From the NCBI GenBank assembly GCA_963803375.1, contig CAWDMB010000001.1, forward strand, positions 124,001 to 188,000: 64,000 nt of DNA, read 5' to 3'. The notes under the pieces are model-generated. The model did not search any database. It saw only the letters and a program-made list of their open reading frames with translations, and was not told where the DNA came from. Within the stretch, counting starts at the first letter, position 1. Every line of letters starts with the position of its first letter. Positions 1-7,986 of this stretch are shown here, in pieces. A program made the position numbers and the translations under genes. Origin of the DNA: JAOPZW01 sp963803375 (GTDB lineage: Bacteria > Actinomycetota > Thermoleophilia > Solirubrobacterales > Solirubrobacteraceae).

Positions 1-1334
1 CCGACCCGGCCAAGGCCGCGCGCATCGGGCGGTCGCTGTCGGACTGGCCGGGCTCGGGCGTCGAGGACCTGCGTACCGTCCAGGCGCGCGTCCGCGCGCT
101 CGTGGACAGCGGTCAGCTCTCGATCTTCGCCAGCGGCTACTGGGGGCACCCGGCGTACCGGCTCCCCCCCGAGGTGAACCTGCTCGCCGTCGCCCACTAC
201 CTGCAGGCGCTGGAGTGGCAGCGCGACGTCATCCGCGTGCACGCCGTGCTCGGCGGCAAGAACCCGCACCCGCAGACCTATCTGGTCGGCGGCATGGCGA
301 CGCCGCTGGACCTCAACAGCCCGCAGGCCATCAACGTCGAGCGGATCGGCTTCATGCGCGCGCGCCTGCGCACGATGCGCGAGTTCGTCGAGCAGGTCTA
401 CCTGCCCGACGTGCTCGCGATCGCCGGGGCTTACCGCGACTGGTTCGCGATCGGCGGCAACACGCGCGACTTCCTCGCCTACGGCGGCATGCCGGAGGGG
501 TCGCTGGCCGAGCCGGCCCGCTACCTCTTCCCGCGCGGGATCGTCCTGGACCGCGACCTCGGGACCGTGCACCCGTTCGACGAGACGAAGGTCACCGAGC
601 AGGTCGCGCACTCGTGGTACCGCTATGCGGACGGCGACCGGGCCGCGCTGAACCCGTTCGAGGGCGAGACCGAGCCGAACTACACGGGCCCCAAGCCACC
701 CTACGAATGGCTCGAGACCGACGGCAAGTACTCCTGGCTGAAGTCCCCGCGCTACGACGGGCGCGCGATGGAGGTCGGCCCGCTGGCCCGCACGCTCATC
801 GCCTACGCGTCCGGCGACGCCGCCGTCCGGCGCAAGGTCGACGCGACGCTCAAGCAGCTGAGCGTCGGGCCCGAGGCGCTCTTCTCGACGCTGGGCCGCG
901 TCGCGGCGCGGGCGATCGAGACGCAGATCCTCGTCGAGCGCCTCGACGGCTGGCTGGACCGGCTCGAGGCGAACATGCACGCTGGCGACCTGCGCAACGC
1001 CGACACGGTGCGGTGGGACCCCGCCGGCTGGCCCAAGGAGGCGCAGGGCTGGGGCTGGCACGAGCCGCCGCGCGGGGCGCTCGCCCACTGGGTCGTCATC
1101 CGCGACCGCAAGATCGCCAACTACCAGGCCGTCGTCCCGACGACGTGGAACTCGGGCCCGCGGGACGCCGACGGCCGACCCGGGCCCTACGAGCAGGCGC
1201 TCGTCGGCGTGCCGGTGGCCGACCCCGAGCGGCCGCTGGAGCTCCTGCGGACCGTCCACTCCTTCGACCCGTGCATGGCGTGCGCGGTGCACGTGCTCGA
1301 CGCGCGCCACAGCGCCCGCACGCGGGGAGGCTGA
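1..1334 (+). CDS. [NiFe] hydrogenase large subunit, 5'-truncated by window edge
   Basis: Large, Ni-Fe active-site subunit of an uptake hydrogenase that splits H2. The frame is already open at base 3, so the N-terminal half with the first CxxC pair lies outside the window. The visible part carries a group-1-like HSWYRY motif and ends in DPCMACAVH, the second cysteine pair that binds nickel. After that His come 14 residues (starting VLDARH) that the maturation protease should remove. The cytochrome b gene follows after 1 base and the protease gene after that, a normal hydrogenase order. The family is clear; the exact subgroup cannot be settled without the missing half and the small subunit. Confidence 0.95.
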   Translation, partial: DPAKAARIGRSLSDWPGSGVEDLRTVQARVRALVDSGQLSIFASGYWGHPAYRLPPEVNLLAVAHYLQALEWQRDVIRVHAVLGGKNPHPQTYLVGGMATPLDLNSPQAINVERIGFMRARLRTMREFVEQVYLPDVLAIAGAYRDWFAIGGNTRDFLAYGGMPEGSLAEPARYLFPRGIVLDRDLGTVHPFDETKVTEQVAHSWYRYADGDRAALNPFEGETEPNYTGPKPPYEWLETDGKYSWLKSPRYDGRAMEVGPLARTLIAYASGDAAVRRKVDATLKQLSVGPEALFSTLGRVAARAIETQILVERLDGWLDRLEANMHAGDLRNADTVRWDPAGWPKEAQGWGWHEPPRGALAHWVVIRDRKIANYQAVVPTTWNSGPRDADGRPGPYEQALVGVPVADPERPLELLRTVHSFDPCMACAVHVLDARHSARTRGG

Positions 1335-1335
1335 C

Positions 1336-2088
1336 GTGGCGGCGGAGCAGACGGCGCCCGCGGAGCGCAGCGCGCCGATCGCGGCCGGCCGCCACGCGCC
1401 GGTCGACCGCACCGGCGTCCGCTCCGTATATGTCTGGGAGTGGCCGGTGCGGGTCACCCACTGGGTGATCGTCGCGGCCATCATCGCCCTGTCGTTCACG
1501 GGCTGGTGGCTGCACGACCCCTGGTTCGGGCCGTCAGCCCCGGCCGGCCCCGGCGCCTCGCCGGGCTTCACGCTCGGGATCATGCGCTTCCTTCACGAGC
1601 TGGCGGCGGCGGCCTTCGTCGCCGCGCTGCTCGGGCGGATGTACTGGGCCGTCGCGGGCAACCGCTATGCCCGCTTCAAGGCGCTGTTGCCGCTGACCCC
1701 GCAGCAGCGCGAAGGCCTGCGCGAAACGCTCGCCTACTACGCGCTCCGGCGCGGGCCCCCGCGGGCGATCGGGCACAACCCGCTGGCGGGCATCTCCTAC
1801 ATCGTCCTGTGGCTGGGCTTCTGGGTGTCGATCCTGACGGGGCTGAGCCTGTTCACTTGGATCGTCCACCGCCCGCCGTGGACGACGTTCTTCGGCTGGA
1901 CGTGGTCGGTCATGACGATCCAGCACATCCGGCTCGTGCACTTCCTGCTGATGTTCGCGTTCATGGCCTTCGCGGTGCACCACGTCTACAGCGCGGTGCT
2001 CGTCGACCGCGAGGAGCGCAACGGCGAGCTCTCGAGCATCGTCACCGGCTGGAAGCTCGACTACGGCGAGGACGAGGACGACGTCTGA
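1336..2088 (+). CDS. Hydrogenase b-type cytochrome subunit (HyaC/CybH-like)
   Basis: Membrane anchor that passes electrons from the hydrogenase to quinone through heme b. The 250-residue protein starts at a GTG one base after the large-subunit stop. It has about four hydrophobic helices; the first begins near residue 35 after a PVRVTHW motif whose His is a usual heme ligand. The C-terminal part reads IQHIRLVHFLLMF then FAVHHVYSAV, also typical of CybH, and ends in an acidic tail. Its position between the large subunit and the maturation protease supports the call. A respiratory, membrane-bound H2-oxidising enzyme is implied rather than a soluble one. Confidence 0.93.
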   Translation: MAAEQTAPAERSAPIAAGRHAPVDRTGVRSVYVWEWPVRVTHWVIVAAIIALSFTGWWLHDPWFGPSAPAGPGASPGFTLGIMRFLHELAAAAFVAALLGRMYWAVAGNRYARFKALLPLTPQQREGLRETLAYYALRRGPPRAIGHNPLAGISYIVLWLGFWVSILTGLSLFTWIVHRPPWTTFFGWTWSVMTIQHIRLVHFLLMFAFMAFAVHHVYSAVLVDREERNGELSSIVTGWKLDYGEDEDDV

Positions 2089-2594
2089 GCGTCGCGGTCG
2101 CCGTGATCGGCCTCGGCAACGTCGTCCTCACCGACGACGGCATCGGCGTGCACGCGGTGCGCCGGCTGCGTGCGCGCCACGCCCTCGGGCCCGGCGTCGA
2201 GGTCGTCGAGGGCGGGACCGCCGGCCTGCTGCTGCTGCCGTGGCTGGCGGACAGCCGGCGGGCGATCGTCGTCGACGCGATCGATCGCGGCGCGCGGCCC
2301 GGCTCGTTGCACCGCCTCGACGGCGCCGCGTGGGTCTCCGCCTTCGACGCGCGGATGTCGCCTCACGACGCCGGCCTCGCGGACCTGCTCGGCGCCGCGC
2401 AGATTGGCGGCGTGCTGCCCGACGACCTCGTGCTCCTCGGCCTGCAGCCGGCGCGGCTCGGCTGGGGGACGGAGCTGTCGCCCCCGGTCGCGGCGGCGCT
2501 CGACGGGCTCGTGGACGCGGTCGCCACGCAGCTCGCGGCGTGGGACACGGGGGCCGTCGGCCTTCCCGGCGCCACCGGATCGACCGCGCGATAG
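2085..2594 (+). CDS. Hydrogenase maturation protease (HyaD/HybD family)
   Basis: Endopeptidase that trims the C-terminal tail of the large subunit once nickel is in place. The start of the protein reads VAVIGLGNVVLTDDGIGV, the family's nucleotide-like GLGN strand with the conserved acidic residue that senses nickel; a second metal-binding Asp lies in VVDAID and a His in MSPHDAG. The start is uncertain. CTG at 2085 overlaps the cytochrome stop as CTGA, has GAGG 7 bases upstream and gives the full first strand. The only standard alternative, GTG at 2103, would begin inside that strand. No ATG or TTG fits. Length from CTG is 169 residues, usual for the family. Confidence 0.88.
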   Translation: MSVAVAVIGLGNVVLTDDGIGVHAVRRLRARHALGPGVEVVEGGTAGLLLLPWLADSRRAIVVDAIDRGARPGSLHRLDGAAWVSAFDARMSPHDAGLADLLGAAQIGGVLPDDLVLLGLQPARLGWGTELSPPVAAALDGLVDAVATQLAAWDTGAVGLPGATGSTAR

Positions 2595-2616
2595 CCCCAC
2601 GCTCGTGGCCGGCTAT

Positions 2617-2649
2617 GGGCGGCGCCGTCTCGCTCCGACGGCGCCGCCC
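2617..2649. terminator. Bidirectional GC-rich hairpin between convergent genes
   Basis: A perfect 13-base inverted repeat (GGGCGGCGCCGTC, 7-base loop, complementary arm) sits 23 bases after the hydrogenase protease stop and 11 bases from the stop of the convergent secreted-protein gene. There is no T run, as is common for terminators in high-GC genomes. Confidence 0.7.
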
Positions 2650-2659
2650 GTGCCGTTGC

Positions 2660-3250
2660 CTACGGAGCCGGGAGCGGCTGCGTGTTGGCCGAGTTGAAGG
2701 CCTGCACGCCGGCCTCGTGGTCGCCGTCGAACGGCGTGACTCCGTTGACGCCCGGGGCTGCGGGGCAGAAGTCATCGTCGGCCGGGTCGGCGAACCACAT
2801 TCCGACGCGGTTGAGATCGACGCGCACGCGCCGGCCGGTGACCAGCGTGCTCGAGAACGCCTCGTCGACGATCAGCCGGAACGTGTTGTCGGCGTTGCCG
2901 TTCTTGTTCGTCGTGATGTCGCCGATGTACTCGGCGGCGCCGAACGGCGCGCCCGCGGTCTCGAGCAGGAACACCGTGAAGTCGCGGTTCGGTGGCAGGT
3001 GACGAGCGCGGACCTTGAACTTGTCGAAGCCGAGCCGGTCGGTCGTCGACTTGACGGTGACCTTGACGCGGGCGCGCGGCATGCACGCCGCGAGCTGCTG
3101 ATTGGACGGCGTCAGCCGCAGATCGGTCACGTTCGCCGCGCCCGCGGCGCGGGCCTTGGCGTGCGGCTTGTGCTTGACCGCGCCGGCGGAGCCGGCGACG
3201 AGGCCGATGGCGACCACGGCGGCCGTCATCGCGAGCAGGATCCTACGCAT
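2660..3250 (-). CDS. Secreted protein of unknown function
   Basis: Unrecognised 196-residue exported protein. Residues 1-24 form a Sec signal peptide ending in an AGSAGA cleavage region. The mature part begins with a basic stretch (KHKPHAKAR) and continues as a beta-rich domain with two cysteines far apart (near residues 56 and 162) that could form a disulphide. The start is fixed by a strong AGGAGGT ribosome site 6 bases upstream. That site is partly inside a predicted mRNA hairpin at 3260-3290 (listed separately). It converges on the hydrogenase operon and diverges from an EamA transporter. No function can be assigned. Confidence 0.85.
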   Translation of the reverse strand: MRRILLAMTAAVVAIGLVAGSAGAVKHKPHAKARAAGAANVTDLRLTPSNQQLAACMPRARVKVTVKSTTDRLGFDKFKVRARHLPPNRDFTVFLLETAGAPFGAAEYIGDITTNKNGNADNTFRLIVDEAFSSTLVTGRRVRVDLNRVGMWFADPADDDFCPAAPGVNGVTPFDGDHEAGVQAFNSANTQPLPAP

Positions 3251-3259
3251 GGGTGTACC

Positions 3260-3290
3260 TCCTGGATGGTTGGGTGCGTCCTATCCAGGA
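3260..3290 (-). promoter_or_regulatory. Leader hairpin that would mask the ribosome site of the secreted protein
   Basis: On the minus-strand mRNA, TCCTGGAT and ATCCAGGA form an 8-base stem around a 15-base loop. The 3' arm runs directly into the Shine-Dalgarno AGGAGGT (3257-3263), so the AGGA half of the ribosome site is paired when the stem forms. This would make translation dependent on opening the hairpin, or the repeat could be a protein operator. Confidence 0.4.
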
Positions 3291-3357
3291 CGCCGTGGGG
3301 TCCTGACCCTTCCCGGCGACGCGGGGGCCGGCGCGGGCCCTGCGACGATGTCGCGCC

Positions 3358-4197
3358 GTGCTCGCCGTGCTCCTCGCGCTCGTGGCGTCCTCGTGCTGGG
3401 GCGTCGCCGACTTCACGGCCGGGCTGCGCTCGCGGCGCGTCGCGCTGCCGGTGGTGCTGGCCTTCGTCGAGGGGACGGGCTTAGTCCTCGTCCTCGCGCT
3501 GATCGCGATCGAGGCCGAGCCGCTGCCCGGCGCGCGGGCGATCGTCCTGTCGCTCGTCGCCGGGTCGGCCGGGGTGCTGGCGCTCGGCGCCTTCTACCGG
3601 GCGCTGGCGATCGGGACGATGAGCATCGTCGCGCCGATCTCGGCCACCGGCGTCGCCCTGCCCGTCGTGGTCGGCGTCGCGACCGGTGACCGGCTCTCCG
3701 CGGTCACGTCGGCCGGGCTGGCCGTCGCGGTCGTCGGCGTCGTCCTGGCCTCGCGCGAGCGCCACGACGACGAGCGCCGGGCAGCCGCCGGGCGCGCCTC
3801 GATCGCGCTCGCGCTCGCGGCCGCGCTCGGCTTCGGCTCGTACTTCGCGCTCTCCGACGCCGCGGCCGACGAGTCCGTGCTGTGGCTCCTGGTCCTGGCG
3901 CGGATCGTCATCCTGCCGGTCCTGGCGGCGATCATCCTCGTCCGGCGCGCGCCCGCACCCGCGCGCGCGGACGGGCTCGCGCTCGTGCTCGCGGGAACGC
4001 TCGACGTGAGCGCCACCGGCCTCTTCGGCCTGGCGACGACGAAGGGTGCGCTGAGCATCGTCGCCGTCGTCGGATCGCTGTATCCGGTGACGACCGTGCT
4101 GCTCGCCCGCGCCGTCCTGCGCGAGCGCATCCGCTCGATCCAGATGGCCGGCATCGTCGCGGCGATGACGGGCGTCGCCCTGATCGTCGCGGGATAG
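3358..4197 (+). CDS. EamA-family (DMT superfamily) transporter
   Basis: Inner-membrane transporter of the drug/metabolite superfamily, 279 residues, with about ten hydrophobic segments arranged as two repeated five-helix EamA halves. The first half opens with LLALVASSCWGVADFTAGL. The second follows a short charged linker (SRERHDDERRAAAGR) near residue 135. The substrate is unknown; relatives export metabolites or amino acids. GTG start at 3358. The downstream ctaG-like gene begins 10 bases after the stop, so the two may be co-transcribed, though no functional link is evident. Confidence 0.88.
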   Translation: MLAVLLALVASSCWGVADFTAGLRSRRVALPVVLAFVEGTGLVLVLALIAIEAEPLPGARAIVLSLVAGSAGVLALGAFYRALAIGTMSIVAPISATGVALPVVVGVATGDRLSAVTSAGLAVAVVGVVLASRERHDDERRAAAGRASIALALAAALGFGSYFALSDAAADESVLWLLVLARIVILPVLAAIILVRRAPAPARADGLALVLAGTLDVSATGLFGLATTKGALSIVAVVGSLYPVTTVLLARAVLRERIRSIQMAGIVAAMTGVALIVAG

Positions 4198-4207
4198 CCT
4201 CAGGGCG

Positions 4208-5074
4208 ATGGCGCTCGTCGAGCTCGCGCCGCTGCAGCTGCTGCCGGCCACCGTGGCCGGGGTGCTCTACGCGCTCGGCGTCCATCGCCTGCACGGCACG
4301 GCGCGCGCCGTGCCGGCGTGGCGGCAGGCGTGCTTCTACGGCGGGCTGGGCCTGGTCGTCGGGGCGCTCACGCTGCTGGGCGAGGCCGCAGACGAGCTCT
4401 TCTGGGCACACATGGTCGAGCACCTGCTGCTCGGGGACCTCGGCGCGCTGTTGCTCGTGCTCGGCCTGACCGGCCCGCTGCTGGCGCCGGTGCTGCGCAT
4501 CGGCGTCTTCGACCGCCTCCGGGTCCTCGCGCATCCGCTCGTCGCCTTCCCGCTCTGGGCGCTCGACCTCTACGCCTGGCATCTGCCGGCGCTGCACGAG
4601 GCCGCCGTCCGCCACGCCGGCGTCCACGCGCTGCAGCATGCGAGCTTCCTGCTCTTCGGGGTGAACATGTGGATGGCGCTGCTCGGGCCGCTGCCCAAGC
4701 CCGCCTGGTTCGGCAACGCCGCGCGGCTGGCCTACGTCATCGCCGTGCGCCTCACCGGGGCGGTCCTCGGCAACGTCCTCGTCTTCGGCGGGACGTCGTT
4801 CTACGGCGTCTACGCCCCCGGCGAGGCGGTCCACGGGATCTCGCCGGCCGCCGACCAGAACGCCGCCGGCGCGATCATGATGATCGAGGGCTCGATCCTC
4901 ACGCTGCTGCTCTTCGGGTGGCTCTTCGCGCGCACCGCGCGCGAGGGCGAGGAGCGCCAGGAGCTGCTCGACCTCGCGCGCTCGCGGGGCGTCGAGCTCA
5001 CCGAGCAGCGCGCCGCGCGGGCGGTCGCGGCCGGGCGCGGAGGGGAGCTGCGCCGTCGCATCGAGGGGGCGTAG
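4208..5074 (+). CDS. CtaG-family cytochrome c oxidase assembly protein
   Basis: Integral membrane protein of the caa3_CtaG family, 288 residues with about seven helices. The diagnostic region is FWAHMVEHLLLGDLGALLLV (around residues 68-87), whose histidines are conserved in the family and probably handle copper for the oxidase Cu sites. Further His-containing segments (HLPALHEAAVRHAGVHALQH) follow the third helix. The C-terminal 50 residues are charged and cytoplasmic. The oxidase genes are not in the window. A small basic protein gene follows after 11 bases. Confidence 0.88.
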   Translation: MALVELAPLQLLPATVAGVLYALGVHRLHGTARAVPAWRQACFYGGLGLVVGALTLLGEAADELFWAHMVEHLLLGDLGALLLVLGLTGPLLAPVLRIGVFDRLRVLAHPLVAFPLWALDLYAWHLPALHEAAVRHAGVHALQHASFLLFGVNMWMALLGPLPKPAWFGNAARLAYVIAVRLTGAVLGNVLVFGGTSFYGVYAPGEAVHGISPAADQNAAGAIMMIEGSILTLLLFGWLFARTAREGEERQELLDLARSRGVELTEQRAARAVAAGRGGELRRRIEGA

Positions 5075-5085
5075 GATCTTCGGCC

Positions 5086-5238
5086 ATGGCGTCGCTTACC
5101 AGCCGGATCCAATCGTTCCTGAAGAGCCCGCAGGGCCGCAAGGCCACCGAGGAGGGCAAGCGCGTCGCCAAGGACCCGGCGACGCGGCGCAAGCTCGAGG
5201 ACGTGCGCCGGCGCCTGTCCTCGCGCGGAAAGCGCTGA
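5086..5238 (+). CDS. Small basic protein, unknown
   Basis: Fifty-residue, strongly basic soluble protein starting MASLTSRIQSFLKSPQGRKA. It has no hydrophobic segment; the repeated K/R pairs and helix-like spacing suggest an amphipathic nucleic-acid- or membrane-associated helix. It begins 11 bases after the ctaG-like gene and is probably in the same transcript. Similar short basic proteins are common in actinobacteria but I do not recognise a named family. Confidence 0.7.
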   Translation: MASLTSRIQSFLKSPQGRKATEEGKRVAKDPATRRKLEDVRRRLSSRGKR

Positions 5239-5304
5239 TCCGCGCGGCGCGCCTTTTTCGGCTCCCGACCACAACCTCGGGCGCCTGGCGTGGTTATCGA
5301 CCCC

Positions 5305-6699
5305 ATGCCCCGATTCGTCACCATCGTCGCCCTGCTCGGCGCGGCCCTGGCCCTGGCCCTGCCCGGCGCCGCCTCGGCCGCGTCCTCACAGCGCATGATC
5401 TTCGAGGCGCCCCGCGACCTCCTCGATCCCAGCCTCCGCACCCAGGCGCTCGACGAGATCGGCGGCTTCGGTGTCAGCTCGCTGCGGCTCGTGCTCTACT
5501 GGCGCGACGTCGCGCCGAGCGCCCGCTCGCGCGTGCGCCCGAGCAACGTCGACCTCGCGAGCCCCGCCGCGTACAACTGGAGCGCATACGACCCGGTCGT
5601 CACGGCCGTCAAGAACCGCAACTGGCGGCTGCTGCTCACGGTCTCGGGTCCCGTGCCGCGGTGGGCGACGAACGGCGCCAAGGACACGCTGACGCGGCCA
5701 CGCGCGCGCGACTTCCGCGTCTTCATGAAGGCCGTCGCGCGCCACTACGGCGCGCAGGTCGACACGTGGTCGATCTGGAACGAGCCCAACCAGCCGCAGT
5801 TCCTCAAGCCCCAGTACGGGCGCGGCAAGAAGCCGCTGTCGCCCGGGATCTACCGGGATCTCTTCATCGCGGGCCAGCAGGGCCTGCGGGCCGGCGGCCT
5901 GCCCCGAGCGAAGGTCCTGCTCGGTGAGACCTCGCCGCGCGGCACCGGCAGCGTCGTCTCGCCGCTGACCTTCCTGCGCACGACGCTGTGCCTCGACAAG
6001 CGCTACAAGCGCACCCGCCGTTGCGCCAGGCTCAACGCCGCCGGCTACGCGCACCACGCGTACACGACCGGCCAGGGCCCGTCGTTCCGCCCGCCCCAGC
6101 CCAACGACGTCACGATCGGCGTCCTCGGACGCCTGACGACGGCGCTCGACCGAGCGGCGCGCAAGGGCGCGATCCCGCGCCGCCTGCCGCTCTGGCTGAC
6201 CGAGTTCGGCATCGAGTCCAAGCCCGATCTGCTGCGCGGCGTCAGCCTCGCGCACCAGTCGGACTTCCGCTCGATCTCCGAGCGCATCGGCTACCAGAAC
6301 CGCCGCGTCGTGGTCTTCTCGCAGTACCTCCTGCGTGACGACCTGCCGCGCCGCGGCGTCCCGCGTCTGCAGCGCTACCCGGGCTTCGAGACCGGATTGC
6401 GGACGGCGTCGGGCAAGGCCAAGCCGTCGCTCGCCGGCTTCCGGCTGCCGCTCGTCGTGCGCCGCAGCGGCTCGCGCGTCGCGCTCTGGGGGCTCGTGCG
6501 CCCGGCGGCCGGGCGCACGCGCGTGACCATCGAGGTGCGCCAAGGTCGGGGCGCGTGGCGGACGCTGCGGACGGTGCGCACCGACGGCCGCGGGTACTTC
6601 ACGGCGCGCTCCGCCTTCGGGGCCACCCGGACGTGGCGCCTGCAGTGGACGGCGCCCGGCGGCAAGGTCTTCCGCGGGAGCACCACCCGGGCCTACTGA
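5305..6699 (+). CDS. Secreted clan-A glycoside hydrolase with C-terminal beta-sandwich
   Basis: Exported sugar hydrolase of 464 residues. The first ~25 residues are a signal peptide ending GAASA; this is why ATG 5305 is chosen over an in-frame GTG at 5290. The catalytic barrel shows WSIWNEPNQP, whose Glu is the acid/base of clan GH-A, and WLTEFGIE, whose Glu fits the nucleophile on strand 7. About 90 C-terminal residues form a separate beta domain rich in Arg/Thr that resembles bacterial Ig-like or carbohydrate-binding modules. GH39 and GH5 are the closest family types I can suggest; the substrate is unknown. Confidence 0.85.
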   Translation: MPRFVTIVALLGAALALALPGAASAASSQRMIFEAPRDLLDPSLRTQALDEIGGFGVSSLRLVLYWRDVAPSARSRVRPSNVDLASPAAYNWSAYDPVVTAVKNRNWRLLLTVSGPVPRWATNGAKDTLTRPRARDFRVFMKAVARHYGAQVDTWSIWNEPNQPQFLKPQYGRGKKPLSPGIYRDLFIAGQQGLRAGGLPRAKVLLGETSPRGTGSVVSPLTFLRTTLCLDKRYKRTRRCARLNAAGYAHHAYTTGQGPSFRPPQPNDVTIGVLGRLTTALDRAARKGAIPRRLPLWLTEFGIESKPDLLRGVSLAHQSDFRSISERIGYQNRRVVVFSQYLLRDDLPRRGVPRLQRYPGFETGLRTASGKAKPSLAGFRLPLVVRRSGSRVALWGLVRPAAGRTRVTIEVRQGRGAWRTLRTVRTDGRGYFTARSAFGATRTWRLQWTAPGGKVFRGSTTRAY

Positions 6700-6744
6700 G
6701 TCGCTCGGCCTCGCCTCGTCGCAGGAGGTCGCGTTCGCGCCGAG

Positions 6745-7212
6745 ATGGCGCAGCAGCTCTGGTTCCTGCGGCACGGCGAGGCCGAGCCGCACGGCGCCCG
6801 GCCCGACTCGGACCGCGAGCTCACCGACCGCGGGCGCGAGCAGTCGCGCACCGCGGGCCGGGCCCTCGCCGAGCTCGGCGTCGCGGTCAATCTGGCGCTG
6901 GCGAGCCCGAAGGCGCGAGCGCTCCAGACCGCCCAGCTCGCCTGCGCGGCCCTCGGCGTCGAGCCCGTCGAGCACGCCGCGCTCGCCGAAGGCTTCGACG
7001 CCAAGGAGGCGCGCGCCCTGCTGGGCGCCGCGGGCGCCGACCAGTGCGTCCTCGTCGTCGGCCACGAGCCCGACTTCAGCCGGGTGGTCCACGACCTCAC
7101 CGGCGCCCGGATCGACCTCAAGAAGGGCGGCGTCGCGGCGGTGCGGATGGACGGGCGCGGCGGCGAGCTCGTCGCGCTGCTGCGCCCCCGCGAGCTCGGC
7201 CGGATCGGCTGA
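6745..7212 (+). CDS. sixA: SixA-type phosphohistidine phosphatase
   Basis: Small histidine phosphatase of 155 residues. It starts MAQQLWFLRHGEAEP, where the RHG His is the phosphate acceptor. A second catalytic His lies in VVGHEPDFS in the C-terminal half, and the intervening ASPKARALQTAQ segment is the usual SixA phosphate-pocket helix. Proteins of this type remove phosphate from histidine in phosphorelay or metabolic partners. No partner kinase is adjacent; the HD-GYP gene downstream is on the same strand but 111 bases away. Confidence 0.9.
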   Translation: MAQQLWFLRHGEAEPHGARPDSDRELTDRGREQSRTAGRALAELGVAVNLALASPKARALQTAQLACAALGVEPVEHAALAEGFDAKEARALLGAAGADQCVLVVGHEPDFSRVVHDLTGARIDLKKGGVAAVRMDGRGGELVALLRPRELGRIG

Positions 7213-7323
7213 CCGCGAGCTCGATCCAGATCGGGCCGGCGCCCGGGAAGTGCCCGGCGCGCGTGCGGTCCTCGATGGCGAGGACCTGCGTCACGTCGGC
7301 TCACGGTATAGCGTCTGGGCGCG

Positions 7324-7977
7324 ATGGGGGCCGAGCGCGCGCGACGATCCGAACGAGGCGCCGGCCGGGCGGACGACGGGGCCCCCGCGACGGCCGCGGT
7401 GACCTCGAGAACGTGGCTGGCCGAGGCCGTGGCCGCGCTCGCGCACGAGCTGCGCGATCACCACGCGCCGACGGCCGAGCACTCCCATCGTGCTGCGGGC
7501 GTCGCCCGCGCCGTGGCCGACGAGCTCGGGCTCGACGCGCTCGACGCCACCGAGGTCGAGCTCGTCGCCGTCCTGCACGACGTCGGCAAGCTCGCCATCG
7601 ACCCCGCGCTGCTCGACTTCCCGGGCCGGCTCAGCGACGCCCAGCTCGAGCGCATGCGGCGCCACACGATCGAGGGCGAGGAGCTGCTGGCCCAGACCGC
7701 CGGGCTGGATCAGCTCGCGCCGGCGGTACGCGCCACGCATGAGGCGTGGGACGGCTCGGGCTATCCGGACGGCCTGAGCGGGGACGAGATCCCGCTGACC
7801 GCCCGCATCGTCGCGGTCGTCGACGCCTACGACGCGATGGTCAGCGCGCGCGCCTACCGCACGGCGCTGCCGCGGCCAGAGGCGACCCGGCGCCTGCGCG
7901 CCGGCGCGGGCGTGCAGTTCGACCCGGGCGTGGTCGAGGCGCTGCTGCGCGTGTTCGTTCGCCAGGCGCGCGCGTAG
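7324..7977 (+). CDS. HD-GYP domain phosphodiesterase, variant metal motif
   Basis: Putative cyclic-di-GMP phosphodiesterase with no receiver or sensor domain, 217 residues. The HD pair is at LHDVGK (H85, D86) and the GYP motif at DGSGYPDGL (146-148), followed by IPLTARIVAVVDAYDAM. The motif normally written HHExxDGxGYP here reads THEAWDGSGYP: the first His, a metal ligand in studied enzymes, is Thr138. Activity may therefore differ or be lost. The N-terminal ~30 residues are basic and disordered. An Fpg-like gene begins 9 bases downstream. Confidence 0.88.
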   Translation: MGAERARRSERGAGRADDGAPATAAVTSRTWLAEAVAALAHELRDHHAPTAEHSHRAAGVARAVADELGLDALDATEVELVAVLHDVGKLAIDPALLDFPGRLSDAQLERMRRHTIEGEELLAQTAGLDQLAPAVRATHEAWDGSGYPDGLSGDEIPLTARIVAVVDAYDAMVSARAYRTALPRPEATRRLRAGAGVQFDPGVVEALLRVFVRQARA

Positions 7978-7986
7978 CATGATCGT

